A stretch of 64,000 nucleotides of DNA from Kribbella amoyensis. GTDB taxonomy: Bacteria; Actinomycetota; Actinomycetes; Propionibacteriales; Kribbellaceae. The position numbers and the translations under genes are program-made. Under the pieces are notes generated by a model, which was not told the DNA's origin, did not search any database, and saw nothing but the letters and a program-made list of their open reading frames with translations. Where the stretch lies: the NCBI RefSeq assembly GCF_007828865.1, contig NZ_VIVK01000001.1:1984001-2048000 (forward strand). Direction: 5' to 3'. Below, one piece after another: positions 42,532 to 51,296 of the stretch (positions are counted from its first letter, which is position 1; every line of letters begins with the position of its first letter).

Positions 42532-43518
42532 ATGTTCCGGATACATTTCGGTCCCGAGGACCTCGGTCGGGTGACAATCCCGACGGAGCCGTCACCGTTG
42601 TGGCAGGCGGCTCTCGCGGCTCGGGCAATGAGGGGCCGGCAGCTTTCTCCAGAGCTTGGCCGGTGGCAGCGGTCGATGCGTACTCGGCTGCGGTCGCCGG
42701 CTCAGCCGTTGCTCAGGTTGGTGACGCCGGACGGCAAGTTCCCGGATTTCCTGACGCCCTTCACCGAGTCTGGTCTCGAATCGGCGATCGACGAGCTGAT
42801 CGCCACGCCCTCCGACGTGCTGCGCCATGAGCTCGAACCGTGGTTGCAGACCGACACGCATCCCTTTCTGCGCGGATTGGCGGCCGGTACCGCCACCTCC
42901 AGGCGGATGCTCGGCGCCGCGGTCCGTGAGTTCCACACGGCCGTTCTGGGGCCGGCCGCCGCAGAGCTGGCGAGGCGCCACAATGCCGACCTCACGCTCC
43001 GATCCCGGACCTTGATGGCGTCAGGTGCGCGCGAGCTGCTGGCCGGCCTGCACCCGACGATCAGGTGGGCCGGCCCGACGCTGGAGGTCGACGGGACCAA
43101 CGACTACGAACTGGACCTCGCAGGCCGGGGCCTGGCGCTGCAGTCCTCCCCGTTCACCACCAACTGCATGATTCACAATGTGCCGGGCTACCGGCCGATG
43201 CTGATCTATCCCACCGTTCAGCTGTCTGCGGACCCGCGGCGCCGGCTGGCGACGGCCGATCCGTTGATCGATCTCGTCGGCAGGACCCGCGCGACAGTGA
43301 TCCGCAGCCTCACCCTCGCCGCGACCACCAGCGAACTGTCCCGCCGTCTCGAGATCTCACCGGCGTCGGCATCCGAGCACTGCACCGTGCTGCGTTCTGC
43401 CGGTCTGATCTCCACCCATCGTCAGCGGGGCGCGGCCCTCCACACACTGACACCACTGGCCCTCCAACTCATCAGCCGATCCGACTCGCGGCGGGCGACG
43501 GCAGAATCGGAGCGCTAG
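42532..43518 (+). CDS. Winged-helix transcriptional regulator (ArsR-type DNA-binding end)
   Basis: The protein is about 328 aa from the ATG at 42532 (MFRIHFGPEDLGRVTI). The N-terminal ~230 residues form a helical and beta region of the DUF5937 type. The C-terminal ~70 residues hold the ArsR-like wHTH (TRATVIRSLTLAATTSELSR, then RLEISPASASEHCTVLRSAGL). Such fusions are common in actinobacteria; the ligand is not known. A TTG at 42493 is a weak alternative start. The adjacent SDR gene downstream is a possible target. Confidence 0.8.
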   Translation: MFRIHFGPEDLGRVTIPTEPSPLWQAALAARAMRGRQLSPELGRWQRSMRTRLRSPAQPLLRLVTPDGKFPDFLTPFTESGLESAIDELIATPSDVLRHELEPWLQTDTHPFLRGLAAGTATSRRMLGAAVREFHTAVLGPAAAELARRHNADLTLRSRTLMASGARELLAGLHPTIRWAGPTLEVDGTNDYELDLAGRGLALQSSPFTTNCMIHNVPGYRPMLIYPTVQLSADPRRRLATADPLIDLVGRTRATVIRSLTLAATTSELSRRLEISPASASEHCTVLRSAGLISTHRQRGAALHTLTPLALQLISRSDSRRATAESER

Positions 43519-43694
43519 CGGGACTTCGGAGCTGGCCGAATCCGGTCGCGAAAGCGAACGGAAGGCCCGGAAAGTTACGTCCATGCCGACCAAGCCGCTG
43601 CGTCAGGACAACTGGAGAGGCTGATCGCCGGTCGCTGGTTCGCAGGGCGGGACCGGGTCGTGTGTGGGTCGGGCGGTTGGGCACGATGGGGGCC

Positions 43695-44462
43695 ATGAGA
43701 CTCCTCGACTTCACGGATCAGGTCGTCCTGGTGACCGGCGCGAGCAGCGGGATCGGCGCGGCCGCGGCCGTCGGGTTCGCCGAGGCGGGTGCCGCCGTCG
43801 CGCTGCACTACCACGCGAACGAGGACGGCGCCCGGCACACGCTGAACGCGGTGACCACGGCCGGCGGTACCGGCTCGGTGCACCAGGCCGACCTGGCGAA
43901 CCCGGACTCCGCGAACGCGCTGGTCGACGCGGTGCTGGCGAAGTACGGGCGGATCGACGTCCTGGTGAACAACGCCGGCGACCTGGTCCGGCGGGCCCCG
44001 GTGAGCGAGGTCCCGGACGAGGAGTTCCACCGGATCATGGACGTGAACATCACCTCGGTGTTCGCGATGTGCCGGCGGATCGTCCCGGTCTTCCGCGCCC
44101 AGGACGGCGGCGCGATCGTCAACGTCACCTCGATCGCCGGTCGGCACGGCGGAGGCGGCGGCTCCGTCGTCTACGCGACCAGCAAAGGGGCCGTCAGCAC
44201 CTTCACCCGCGGCCTGGCGAAGGAGCTGGCCGCCGACAACATCCGCGTGAACGCGATCTCCCCGGGCGTCATCAGCACCCCCTTCCACGACCGCCACACC
44301 GGCGAGGACCAGCTCAAGGCCATGCTCACCACCATCCCGATGGGCCGCACCGGCACCCCGCACGAATGCGTCGGCACCATCCTCTACCTGGCCTCCGAGC
44401 GCATGAGCTCCTACGTCACCGGCCAGATCATCGAAGTCAACGGCGGCCAACTGATGCCGTGA
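43695..44462 (+). CDS. Short-chain dehydrogenase/reductase
   Basis: The protein is 255 aa from the ATG at 43695; an ATG at 43686 is a near alternative. The cofactor motif VLVTGASSGIGAAAAVGFAE, NNAG, catalytic Ser in NVTSIAG and YATSK (Tyr-x-x-x-Lys) are present. The sequence ends SSYVTGQIIEVNGGQLMP, typical of classical NAD(P)-dependent SDRs such as 3-oxoacyl reductases or sugar dehydrogenases. Substrate not identifiable. Confidence 0.9.
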   Translation: MRLLDFTDQVVLVTGASSGIGAAAAVGFAEAGAAVALHYHANEDGARHTLNAVTTAGGTGSVHQADLANPDSANALVDAVLAKYGRIDVLVNNAGDLVRRAPVSEVPDEEFHRIMDVNITSVFAMCRRIVPVFRAQDGGAIVNVTSIAGRHGGGGGSVVYATSKGAVSTFTRGLAKELAADNIRVNAISPGVISTPFHDRHTGEDQLKAMLTTIPMGRTGTPHECVGTILYLASERMSSYVTGQIIEVNGGQLMP

Positions 44463-44799
44463 ACAGGCCGAGGTCGTTCAGCTCGATCCCGAGTGCCCTG
44501 AGTGCCAGACCTGGCTGGTCGAACGGTTCCCGCGGCTGTCGTCGTTGTCCGATGTCCTAAACGCTGTTTCTAGACATCAAATGCTCAGGCATCTCGGCCG
44601 TTCTTCAACGAGAAGGTTGAGATCTTCTCAGGAAAAATTGTGAGGGCCATCGCTGGTTGGTCTCGTTGTTGTGAGCTACGGTCATCGAAATCGTGACTCC
44701 AGAAGCCAGGTTTCAGACATGAGCGGCCGTGCTATGTCGGGTCTCGGTGGCCGCGCCCTGAACCCACCCGTCCGGCCCTTCTCCCAGTGAGGCAACGAG
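44463..44799 (+). other. Gene-free 337-nt region before the C5-epimerase-like gene
   Basis: The stretch is less GC-rich than its neighbours, especially 44560-44700. It carries a 13-bp perfect dyad TGAGATCTTCTCA (44618-44630) and the nearby GAGAAG/CTTCTC pair, so it is the likely promoter/operator of the downstream gene. A small frame with start at 44719 (MSGRAMSGLGG) ends 9 nt before the ATG at 44800 but lacks a good ribosome binding site. No other gene is seen. Confidence 0.5.
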
Positions 44800-46362
44800 A
44801 TGACCCCACCGATCAGCAGGCGCAACCTCCTCCTCGGCTCCACCGCCGCCGGTGCCCTCGCCTGGACCGGCGTACCGGCTGCCTCGGCGTCCGCCGTGGG
44901 CCAGCCCTTCGCGGCCGAGCAGCCCTTCGCGGCAGCGCTCGACTACGAGTCGCCCGCGGCGTTCGCCGCCGCCCAGTCGGCGTACCTGGCCATCGATCCG
45001 ATGCACAACGAGGCCGGTCTGTACGCGTGGGGTGAGGCCTACTTCATGCTCGGGCTGCTCCGCATGTACGAGGCCTACCAGGACGAGCAGTACCTGCGGA
45101 CCTTCGAGGAGCGCGCGGCCCACGTCATCAGGACGACCGACCACGCTCGCGGCGTCAAGGACTACGCCGGCCGCTCGGGCAAGGTCTGGCGGACCGCCTC
45201 CAACTACACCGCCGGCCACGGCGTGCTCCTGGACGGCGCCGGAAAGGCCGCGATCCAGCTGCGGTGGGCCGGAACGCGGAGCGCCGAGTCGACCGCCGAG
45301 GTGCTCAACGTCTCCGGCGACACCTTCGACCTGGTCCTGCGCAATCCCGTGACCACCACGGTCGTCACGCTGCGCGGAGTCTCGCTGGACCCCGGCGCGG
45401 CCACCTACGTCGTCCCCGCGGTGAACGCGGCGTACGCGACGGCGGCCCGCTGGACGGCCGTCGATCTCCGGAAGTCGCCCCGCCGTAGTGGCCCTCCGAG
45501 CGCGGGCACGACCACCTTCACACCCCAGTACTACGTGTTCGCGGTGCACACCGGCCAGGTTGCCTACCCACTCGCCAGGTACGCGCGGATGGTGCTGAAG
45601 ACGCCGGGCCTGAACCGCGGGGCTCGCCGTCGCAAGGCGCTCGACGTGCTGAGTGCGGCGCGTGACGCGGTCGCGTTCCACGACCGCGAGTACCAAACGC
45701 GCCCGGACGGAGGCGGCGACTACGTGTGGCCGAAGGGTGCCCCCATTCCCTTCGACGGCCTCATCCAGCCGTACAACCAGAGCCAGGGGTTGGGGCTGGC
45801 CATGGTCGAGCTGTTCCGGGCGACCGGCGAGCAGCGCTACCGCACGCGGGTGAACGAAATGCTCATCTCGTACCGCGCCGGGCTCACCCTCGAAGCCGAC
45901 GGCGCCTACGTGTGGAACTACTGGCCGCCCTACAGCGAACTGGGCCGCGGCTACAGCCGGGAGGAGGGGCTCTCGGAGTACACGCCGTTCTACCCGGCGA
46001 GCCGGCAGCGCGAGGACATCAGCCACGCGGCGATCAGCCTCGAGTTCGTGCACGCCGCGTTCGAGGCAGGCATCGACGACGGGCTGGGCCAGGACATGGA
46101 CCGGTTCGCCGCGACGTTCCGGCAGAACGTGGTCCGGTCCGCCACCGAAATCTGGTACCGCGTGGACGGCACGGTCGACGCCGTCCCGGCCAACGCGGTG
46201 CAGTGCGCCCGCTGGATGCCGTACGCCGAGCGGGACTCGATCGTCCACGAACAGACCTTGCGGCTGTACGACGCCGTGCAGCTCGTCCCCGTCCAGGGGT
46301 CGCACGCCCTGGGGATCGCCTACCTCAACTGGGCGAAGCAGCAAGGGTGGCTGAACCAGTGA
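44800..46362 (+). CDS. Tat-exported D-glucuronyl C5-epimerase-like protein
   Basis: The 520-aa protein begins with a Tat signal (SRRNLLLGSTAAGALAWTG). After the signal, an (alpha/alpha)-barrel type sequence appears: AYFMLGLLRMYEAY, YNQSQGLGLAMVELFRATGE, AYVWNYWPPYSELGRGYSRE and EDISHAAISLEFVHAAFEAG. The last resembles C5-epimerase C-terminal domains, with a HAAI-type His. It may epimerise or degrade uronic-acid polymers outside the cell. The exact reaction is not certain. A perfect hairpin terminator follows. Confidence 0.78.
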   Translation: MTPPISRRNLLLGSTAAGALAWTGVPAASASAVGQPFAAEQPFAAALDYESPAAFAAAQSAYLAIDPMHNEAGLYAWGEAYFMLGLLRMYEAYQDEQYLRTFEERAAHVIRTTDHARGVKDYAGRSGKVWRTASNYTAGHGVLLDGAGKAAIQLRWAGTRSAESTAEVLNVSGDTFDLVLRNPVTTTVVTLRGVSLDPGAATYVVPAVNAAYATAARWTAVDLRKSPRRSGPPSAGTTTFTPQYYVFAVHTGQVAYPLARYARMVLKTPGLNRGARRRKALDVLSAARDAVAFHDREYQTRPDGGGDYVWPKGAPIPFDGLIQPYNQSQGLGLAMVELFRATGEQRYRTRVNEMLISYRAGLTLEADGAYVWNYWPPYSELGRGYSREEGLSEYTPFYPASRQREDISHAAISLEFVHAAFEAGIDDGLGQDMDRFAATFRQNVVRSATEIWYRVDGTVDAVPANAVQCARWMPYAERDSIVHEQTLRLYDAVQLVPVQGSHALGIAYLNWAKQQGWLNQ

Positions 46363-46431
46363 TACTGCGCGTCTGGGCCGACGGCCTCGGCGAGCAGCAC
46401 ACCCGCTTGGTCGCCGCGGGGAGTTGATCCC

Positions 46432-46464
46432 TGGCCGAGCCAGTACGACGGACTGGCTCGGCCA
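46432..46464. terminator. Perfect 13-bp hairpin between convergent genes
   Basis: TGGCCGAGCCAGT (46432-46444) pairs exactly with ACTGGCTCGGCCA (46452-46464) around a 7-nt loop. It separates the epimerase-like gene (ends 46362) and the YCII-domain gene (ends 46471), and serves either strand. Confidence 0.82.
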
Positions 46465-46470
46465 ACCGCC

Positions 46471-46845
46471 TCAGAAGACGTGGATCGGCCGCAGCTCGAT
46501 GGTTTCGCCGGGACCGGCGAAGACCTGCGCGATCTCGTCGGCGCGTTCGGGGGAGTCGACGTCGATGAGGAAGAAGCCGGCCAGGTGTTCCTTGGCCTCC
46601 GAGTACGGGCCGTCGGTGACAACCGGGCGTCCGGTGTAGCGGTACAGGCGGGACGTGATCGGGTCGCCCAGGGCCTCGCCGCCGAGCAGTTCGCCGTTCT
46701 CCTGGAGCTCGCTCAGGAGCTTCTCGAAGTTCGAGTTCAGCCGGTCGCGCTCGGCCTTGGGGAGCGCCTGGTGCTCGGCCACGGTGTTGCCGGTCGGGTG
46801 GCCCCACGGCTGCGGGGTGGAGTGAATCAGCAGGACGTACTTCAT
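46471..46845 (-). CDS. YCII/DGPF-domain protein
   Basis: The 124-aa protein begins MKYVLLIHSTPQPWG and has the DGPY/F segment VVTDGPYSEAKEHLAGFFLI. It ends IEVRPIHVF-like (IELRPIHVF). YCII-related proteins of this class often accompany ECF sigma factors; none is adjacent here. They are thought to be small ferredoxin-like enzymes or effectors. A CTCAG-N6-CTGAG dyad lies upstream at 46941. Confidence 0.86.
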   Translation of the reverse strand: MKYVLLIHSTPQPWGHPTGNTVAEHQALPKAERDRLNSNFEKLLSELQENGELLGGEALGDPITSRLYRYTGRPVVTDGPYSEAKEHLAGFFLIDVDSPERADEIAQVFAGPGETIELRPIHVF

Positions 46846-46957
46846 CTTCGATCCCTAACGTCTGAGCGGCCGCCGATCGGCCCTTCAGACGCTACATCGA
46901 GACCGATCCTCACCCGCTCGACATTCTGATCGAGAGAAATCTCAGAAGATTCTGAGC

Positions 46958-47215
46958 TCAGCTCTCACCCGACGAACCACACCGGGCGAGGGACACAACA
47001 ACCCACGGCATCTCCAGCGCCGCGTCGCCTCCCGTCCGGCTCAGAATCCACCGCAAGACCCGTTCGCGATTGGTGAACCAGTCCGTGAACTCCGGCCGCA
47101 GTGCGTCGTCCAGTGCGCAGCCGCCGATCGTCAGGAAGCGGTTCGGCACAACGTCGCGCTGCCACTCACCCCGTTGAGCGGGAGCAGCGAGCAGAAACCC
47201 ACCGAGTACCTCCAT
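46958..47215 (-). CDS. Small hypothetical protein
   Basis: A frame of about 85 aa from an ATG at 47215 reads MEVLGGFLLAAPAQRGEWQR, then VLRWILSRTGGDAALEMPW. The codons look genuine for this genome, but no ribosome binding site or family is evident; a TTG at 47257 is another start. It resembles the partial end of a larger protein. May not be expressed. Confidence 0.4.
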   Translation of the reverse strand: MEVLGGFLLAAPAQRGEWQRDVVPNRFLTIGGCALDDALRPEFTDWFTNRERVLRWILSRTGGDAALEMPWVVVSLARCGSSGES

Positions 47216-47260
47216 GCGCAGCAGTATCGGGCGCCACTCCCACGTGGCGCCCGTCAATTC

Positions 47261-47872
47261 CTACTGCTGGAGGAGGTTCTCGAACGGGGTGGGGTTCTCG
47301 AAGGGGTCGGTCGGGGGTTTGGGGGCCTGGTTGGTGAGGACGTCGGCCAGTTCGTTGGCCCCGCGGTCCACGCGGGCCTTCAACGCCGCGGCGTGGGGGC
47401 CCCAGTCGGAGGAGGCTGCGTAGACGGCGGTCGGGACCACTACCGCCTGGAGGTAGGCGAAGAGCGGCCTGAGGGCGAACTCCAGGACCAGGCTGTGGCG
47501 TTCCGTACCGCCGGTCGCGCCGAGCAGGACCGGCTTGCCGACCAGGGCCTTGTCGTCGAGGACGTCGAAGAACATCTTGAACAGGCCGTTGTACGACGCG
47601 CTGAACGTCGGCGTGACCGCGATCAGCGCATCGGCCCGCACCACCGTGTCCAGGACCTCGCGCAGCGCCCCGGTCGGGAAGCCGGTGAGGAGGTTGTTGG
47701 TCAGGTCGTGGGCGTGGTCGCGCAGCTCGATCACGACCAGCTTGTGCGGTACTCCGCGGCCGTCCAGGGCGTCCCGGACGCCGGCCGCGAGCTGGTCGGC
47801 GAGCAGCCGGGTCGACGAGGGGGTCGTCAGCCCGGCCGTCACGACCGCGATCGTGCGCTCGCCCTGGCTCAT
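47261..47872 (-). CDS. NADPH-dependent FMN reductase
   Basis: The 203-aa flavodoxin-like protein begins GERTIAVVTAGLTTPSSTRLL and has ALIAVTPTFSASYNGLFKMF and GKPVLLGATGGTERHSLVLE, as in MsuE/SsuE and CE1759-type reductases. Its GTG/ATG start overlaps the stop of the LLM gene by 4 nt (ATGA). It supplies reduced flavin to the paired LLM monooxygenase, so the two together act as a two-component FMN-dependent oxygenase. Confidence 0.91.
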   Translation of the reverse strand: MSQGERTIAVVTAGLTTPSSTRLLADQLAAGVRDALDGRGVPHKLVVIELRDHAHDLTNNLLTGFPTGALREVLDTVVRADALIAVTPTFSASYNGLFKMFFDVLDDKALVGKPVLLGATGGTERHSLVLEFALRPLFAYLQAVVVPTAVYAASSDWGPHAAALKARVDRGANELADVLTNQAPKPPTDPFENPTPFENLLQQ

Positions 47873-49005
47873 TGGTTGATCCCGTCGACGGCCACGGACT
47901 CCGGCGTACTCAGCGACTCCAGCGCGTGGGCCCGCTCGGCCGCCGTCTTCAGCGACGCGTGGGTCGGCGCGTCCGGGACGTGCGCGGGCCGGTTGGCGGC
48001 GAACTCCTTGCGGAGCACCGGGACGACCTCTTCGCCGAGCAGGTCGAGCTGCTCGAGCACCGTCTTCAGCGGCAGGCCGGCGTGGTCCATCAGGAACAGC
48101 TGCCGCTGGTAGTCACCGAACTTCTCCCGGAACGTCAGGGTCCGCTCGATCACCTCCTGCGGGCTGCCCACCGTCAATGGGGTCTCCCGGCTGAAGTCCT
48201 CCAGCGAGGGACCGTGCCCGTACACCGGCGCGTTGTCGAAGTACGGCCGGAACTCACGCACCGCGTCCTGCGAGTTCTTCCGCAGGAACACCTGGCCGCC
48301 CAACCCCACGATGGCCTGGTCGGCGCTGCCGTGGCCGTAGTGCTCGAACCGGCGGCGGTACAGGTCGATCATCCGCTGGGTGTGCTCGACCGGCCAGAAG
48401 ATGTTGTTGTGGAAGAAGCCGTCACCGTAGTACGCCGCCTGCTCGGCGATCTCGGGACTGCGGATCGACCCGTGCCAGACGAACGGCGGGACCCCGTCCA
48501 ACGGCCGCGGCGTCGAGGTGAACCCCTGCAGCGGCGTACGGAACTTCCCCTCCCAGTCGACCACGTCCTCGCGCCAGAGCCGGCGCAGCAGGGCGTAGTT
48601 CTCGATCGCTAGCTGGATCCCGTTCCGGATGTCCTGGCCGAACCACGGGTACACCGGGCCGGTGTTGCCACGACCCATCATCAGGTCGACCCGGCCGTCG
48701 GCCAGGTGCTGCAGCATCGCGTAGTCCTCGGCGATCTTCACCGGGTCGTTGGTGGTGATCAGTGTGGTCGAGGTGGACAGCACCAGCTTCGACGTCCGCG
48801 CGGCGACGAAACCGAGCAGCGTGGTCGGCGACGACGGCACGAACGGCGGGTTGTGGTGCTCGCCGGTCGCGAAGACGTCCAGCCCGACCTCCTCCGCCTT
48901 CAGCGCGATCGTCACCATCGCCTTGATCCGCTCGGCCTCGCTGACCGTGGTCCCGGTCGTCGGGTTCTCGGTCACGTCGCCGACGGTGAACACACCGAAC
49001 TGCAT
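47869..49005 (-). CDS. LLM-class flavin-dependent monooxygenase
   Basis: The 378-aa protein begins MQFGVFTVGDVTENPTTGTT. It has EEVGLDVFATGEHHNPPF, RVDLMMGRGNTGPVYPWFG, PFVWHGSIRSPEIAEQAAYY and VGSPQEVIERTLTFREKFGD. These are marks of the CE1758-type luciferase-like monooxygenases that work with an FMN reductase partner. It is coupled to that partner at 47872. A dyad TGTAGTT-N8-AACTACA lies 20-41 bp upstream. Substrate unknown; desulphonation or xenobiotic oxidation is possible. Confidence 0.9.
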   Translation of the reverse strand: MQFGVFTVGDVTENPTTGTTVSEAERIKAMVTIALKAEEVGLDVFATGEHHNPPFVPSSPTTLLGFVAARTSKLVLSTSTTLITTNDPVKIAEDYAMLQHLADGRVDLMMGRGNTGPVYPWFGQDIRNGIQLAIENYALLRRLWREDVVDWEGKFRTPLQGFTSTPRPLDGVPPFVWHGSIRSPEIAEQAAYYGDGFFHNNIFWPVEHTQRMIDLYRRRFEHYGHGSADQAIVGLGGQVFLRKNSQDAVREFRPYFDNAPVYGHGPSLEDFSRETPLTVGSPQEVIERTLTFREKFGDYQRQLFLMDHAGLPLKTVLEQLDLLGEEVVPVLRKEFAANRPAHVPDAPTHASLKTAAERAHALESLSTPESVAVDGINQ

Positions 49006-49024
49006 CTGCCCTCCTCAGGAGCTC

Positions 49025-49046
49025 TGTAGTTCATTATTAAACTACA
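49025..49046 (-). promoter_or_regulatory. Operator candidate upstream of the LLM/FMN reductase operon
   Basis: TGTAGTT (49025-49031) and AACTACA (49040-49046) form a perfect 7-bp inverted repeat with 8-bp spacer, in an AT-rich patch. It lies 20-41 bp upstream of the start at 49005, where a repressor could block RNA polymerase. It resembles MarR-type sites. No regulator is encoded next to it. Confidence 0.6.
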
Positions 49047-49093
49047 TCTGCTCGGGGTAACGCCAGTCCGGCCCGCTCCATTCCGCGACAGAC

Positions 49094-49726
49094 TCAGCAG
49101 CGGCTTTGGAGAGTGGCCTTGCCGGGGCCGCTGAGGAGGGGGAAATGGGCCGGTCGGCCGGTCGTGGTCATGATGAGGGCGATGGTCGGACCGGTGACGG
49201 TCGGTCCCTGGCCGGCTTCGAAGGGCGAGTCGGTGGCCTTCAGGTGGAGGCCTTTGACGCGGGACTTGGCCGGCACGGTCATATCGCTGCCGTGGTAGTG
49301 CTCGGCGACCTTGGTCAGTACCTCTTCGGGGTAGGTGCGCTCGATGCCGAGGGGCCGGCGGATGTCCTCCGCGTGGACGACCGTCTCGGCGAGCATGCTC
49401 ACGGTGCCGCTCCAGCGCCCGAACGGCGAGGTGGTCCGCGGCACGGTCGCGCGGAAGCCGGCCAGCGTCTCCCCGGCCGAGTCGCCCAGGTACTCCCGCA
49501 GCCGGACCACGAGCTGCTGGTCGAAGTTGAAGCGGTGCCGGATCACGCCCGCCATCCAGCGGGGAAAGGTCAGCGTCGCGCCCGCCGTCAGATGAGCGAG
49601 CACCTCACGGACCGACAGCTCCGTACAGAGCGAGCGCGTCTCCCACTCCGCGTCCGTCAGGCCGGCGAGATCCTCGGCGAGCGCCGTTCGTTCCGCCCGC
49701 ACCAGATCCCACACGTGGTCCGCCAT
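49094..49726 (-). CDS. Mycothiol-dependent maleylpyruvate isomerase-type (DinB-like) protein
   Basis: The protein is about 210 aa from ATG 49726, with GGAGG upstream. It begins MADHVWDLVRAERTALAEDL. The maleylpyruvate-isomerase N-domain pattern is seen (LSVREVLAHLTAGATL, MLAETVVHAEDIRRPLG), including conserved metal-binding histidines. Members of this TIGR03083/TIGR03085 group are mycothiol-using transferases or isomerases. The C-terminal half (VKGLHLKATDSPFEAGQG) is typical. Substrate unknown. Confidence 0.86.
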   Translation of the reverse strand: MADHVWDLVRAERTALAEDLAGLTDAEWETRSLCTELSVREVLAHLTAGATLTFPRWMAGVIRHRFNFDQQLVVRLREYLGDSAGETLAGFRATVPRTTSPFGRWSGTVSMLAETVVHAEDIRRPLGIERTYPEEVLTKVAEHYHGSDMTVPAKSRVKGLHLKATDSPFEAGQGPTVTGPTIALIMTTTGRPAHFPLLSGPGKATLQSRC

Positions 49727-49789
49727 CGCATCCTCCAGGTTCGATCGGTCGTCGACACCACGACGATCGACCCGGCCCGGAATGGACAA

Positions 49790-49817
49790 CCGCCCCGGAG
49801 AAGTCTCTCCGGGGCGG
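49790..49817. terminator. Perfect 12-bp hairpin terminator after the TPR gene
   Basis: CCGCCCCGGAGA (49790-49801) pairs exactly with TCTCCGGGGCGG (49806-49817) around a 4-nt loop. It lies 7 nt beyond the stop of the minus-strand TPR gene (49825) and upstream of the next minus-strand gene. Confidence 0.82.
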
Positions 49818-49824
49818 TCGATCG

Positions 49825-50169
49825 CTACGGCCGGTGCGGCTGGAGGTGGTCCTCGTCGCCGGTCAGCGCCGCGACGATCCGGCGGTGCTTACCCGCCTCG
49901 TCGGCGCGGGACTGCCGCTCCAGCGTGCGCGCCATCATCAGGTGCGCGTACGACTCGGTCGGCTCCCGCTGCAGGACCTCGCGCAGCTGCTCCTCGGCCG
50001 GCTTCAGCAGGGCCGCGTGGTAGTACGCGCGGGCCAGCAGCAGCCGCGTCCCGACGTCCTCGGGCGTCTCCTCGACGATCGGGGCCAGGGCGCGGATCGC
50101 TCCGCGGTAGTCGCGCTCCTCGAAGTACTGCTGGCCGAGGCCGTAGCTCAGTGCACGCATGTCTTCCAT
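49825..50169 (-). CDS. Small tetratricopeptide-repeat protein
   Basis: The protein is 114 aa from ATG 50169 (GGGAGG six nt upstream). TPR-like helices: LSYGLGQQYFEERDYRGAIR, TRLLLARAYYHAALLKPAEE, LREVLQREPTESYAHLMMAR. It is a scaffold for protein-protein contacts, with no enzyme domain. Similar small proteins occur across actinobacteria. Confidence 0.84.
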   Translation of the reverse strand: MEDMRALSYGLGQQYFEERDYRGAIRALAPIVEETPEDVGTRLLLARAYYHAALLKPAEEQLREVLQREPTESYAHLMMARTLERQSRADEAGKHRRIVAALTGDEDHLQPHRP

Positions 50170-50244
50170 CACGGACCTCCCGTCGCTGCTGACTCGATCT
50201 TGCTGCCTGCCGCAACGCGAGGGGGTACCGCCGTATTCCGGGGC

Positions 50245-51120
50245 TCAGGCGGCGTCGAGTGCGCGCACCTGGTCGGCGGTCAGGCTCAGCTCGGTCGCAC
50301 GGTACGAGTCCTGGATCGTCTCGGGCCGGCTCGAGCCCGGGATCGGGATGACGACCGGTGACTTCGCCAGCATCCAGGCCAGCGTGACCTGCTGCGGGCT
50401 GACCCCGAGCTCGGCCGCGAGCTGGTGGAACGCCGGGTGCGACTCGCCGAGATCCGCGGCGCGGGAGATGCCGCCGAGCGGGGACCACGGCAGGAACGCG
50501 ATACCGAGCTCGTCGCAGAGGTCCAGCTCGGGCTCGCTGGAGCGGAACCGCGGGGAGAACTGGTTCTGCACCGAGGCGAGCCGGCCGCCGAGGATCTCGT
50601 TGGCCTGCCGGATCTGGTCCGGGTTCGCGTTGGAGATGCCGGCCAGCCGGATCTTGCCCGCGTCGAGCAGGTCGCGGATCGCGCCGAGCGAGTCCTCGTA
50701 CGGCGTGTTCGGGTCCGGCCGGTGGAACTGGTACAGCCCGATCGCGTCCACGCCGAGCCGCTTGAGCGACGCGTCGGCGGCCTGCTTGAGGTACTCGGGG
50801 GAGCCGTTCACCTGCCAGGAGCCGTCGCCCGGACGGAGGTGGCCGCCCTTGGTCGCGACCAGGACGTTCGAGGTGTCGCCGCCGTAGGAGCCGAGCGCCG
50901 TCGCGATCAGGGACTCGTTGTGGCCGACGTCGGTCGCGGTCAGGTGGTACGCGTCGGCCGTGTCGATCAGGGTGATCCCGGCGTCGAGGGCGGCGTGGAT
51001 GGTCGCGATCGAGCGCTGCTCGTCGGGCCGGCCCTCGATCGACATCGGCATACCGCCGAGGCCGATCGCGCTGACCTCGACGTCACGGATCCGGCGGGTG
51101 CTGGGGGTCTGGTCTGCCAT
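50245..51120 (-). CDS. Aldo/keto reductase
   Basis: The protein is 291 aa from ATG 51120. Its catalytic residues are visible: Asp and Tyr in LIDTADAYHL, Lys in VATKGG and His in LYQFHRPDPNTPYEDSL. It ends LTADQVRALDAA. It is a standard NADPH-dependent AKR, similar to those that reduce aldehydes or steroids. Distinct from the partial AKR at position 1. Confidence 0.9.
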   Translation of the reverse strand: MADQTPSTRRIRDVEVSAIGLGGMPMSIEGRPDEQRSIATIHAALDAGITLIDTADAYHLTATDVGHNESLIATALGSYGGDTSNVLVATKGGHLRPGDGSWQVNGSPEYLKQAADASLKRLGVDAIGLYQFHRPDPNTPYEDSLGAIRDLLDAGKIRLAGISNANPDQIRQANEILGGRLASVQNQFSPRFRSSEPELDLCDELGIAFLPWSPLGGISRAADLGESHPAFHQLAAELGVSPQQVTLAWMLAKSPVVIPIPGSSRPETIQDSYRATELSLTADQVRALDAA

Positions 51121-51296
51121 GGTTCCAACCTCGCGCGCGGGTGGCCGCAAATCCAACACGGAATTCCGCTCGCTGTGATGACTGGTGGCACTGAATCGAT
51201 GTCAAGGGGTTACTTATCGAACGGTGATTACGTAAGAATGTGGCGGAAAGATCGTGGCATCGCCGCCCGCGAGATCCGAGATCGGAGCCCCGCCTC

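Noticed and set aside
44463..44640. Open frame with CPECQTWLVERFPRLSSL in the gap after the SDR gene
   Set aside because: It has no start with a ribosome binding site, is short and falls into low-GC sequence; may be a gene relic but cannot be supported.
44719..44790. 23-codon frame (MSGRAMSGLGG) just ahead of the epimerase-like gene
   Set aside because: No ribosome binding site of note; kept only as a remark in the intergenic entry.
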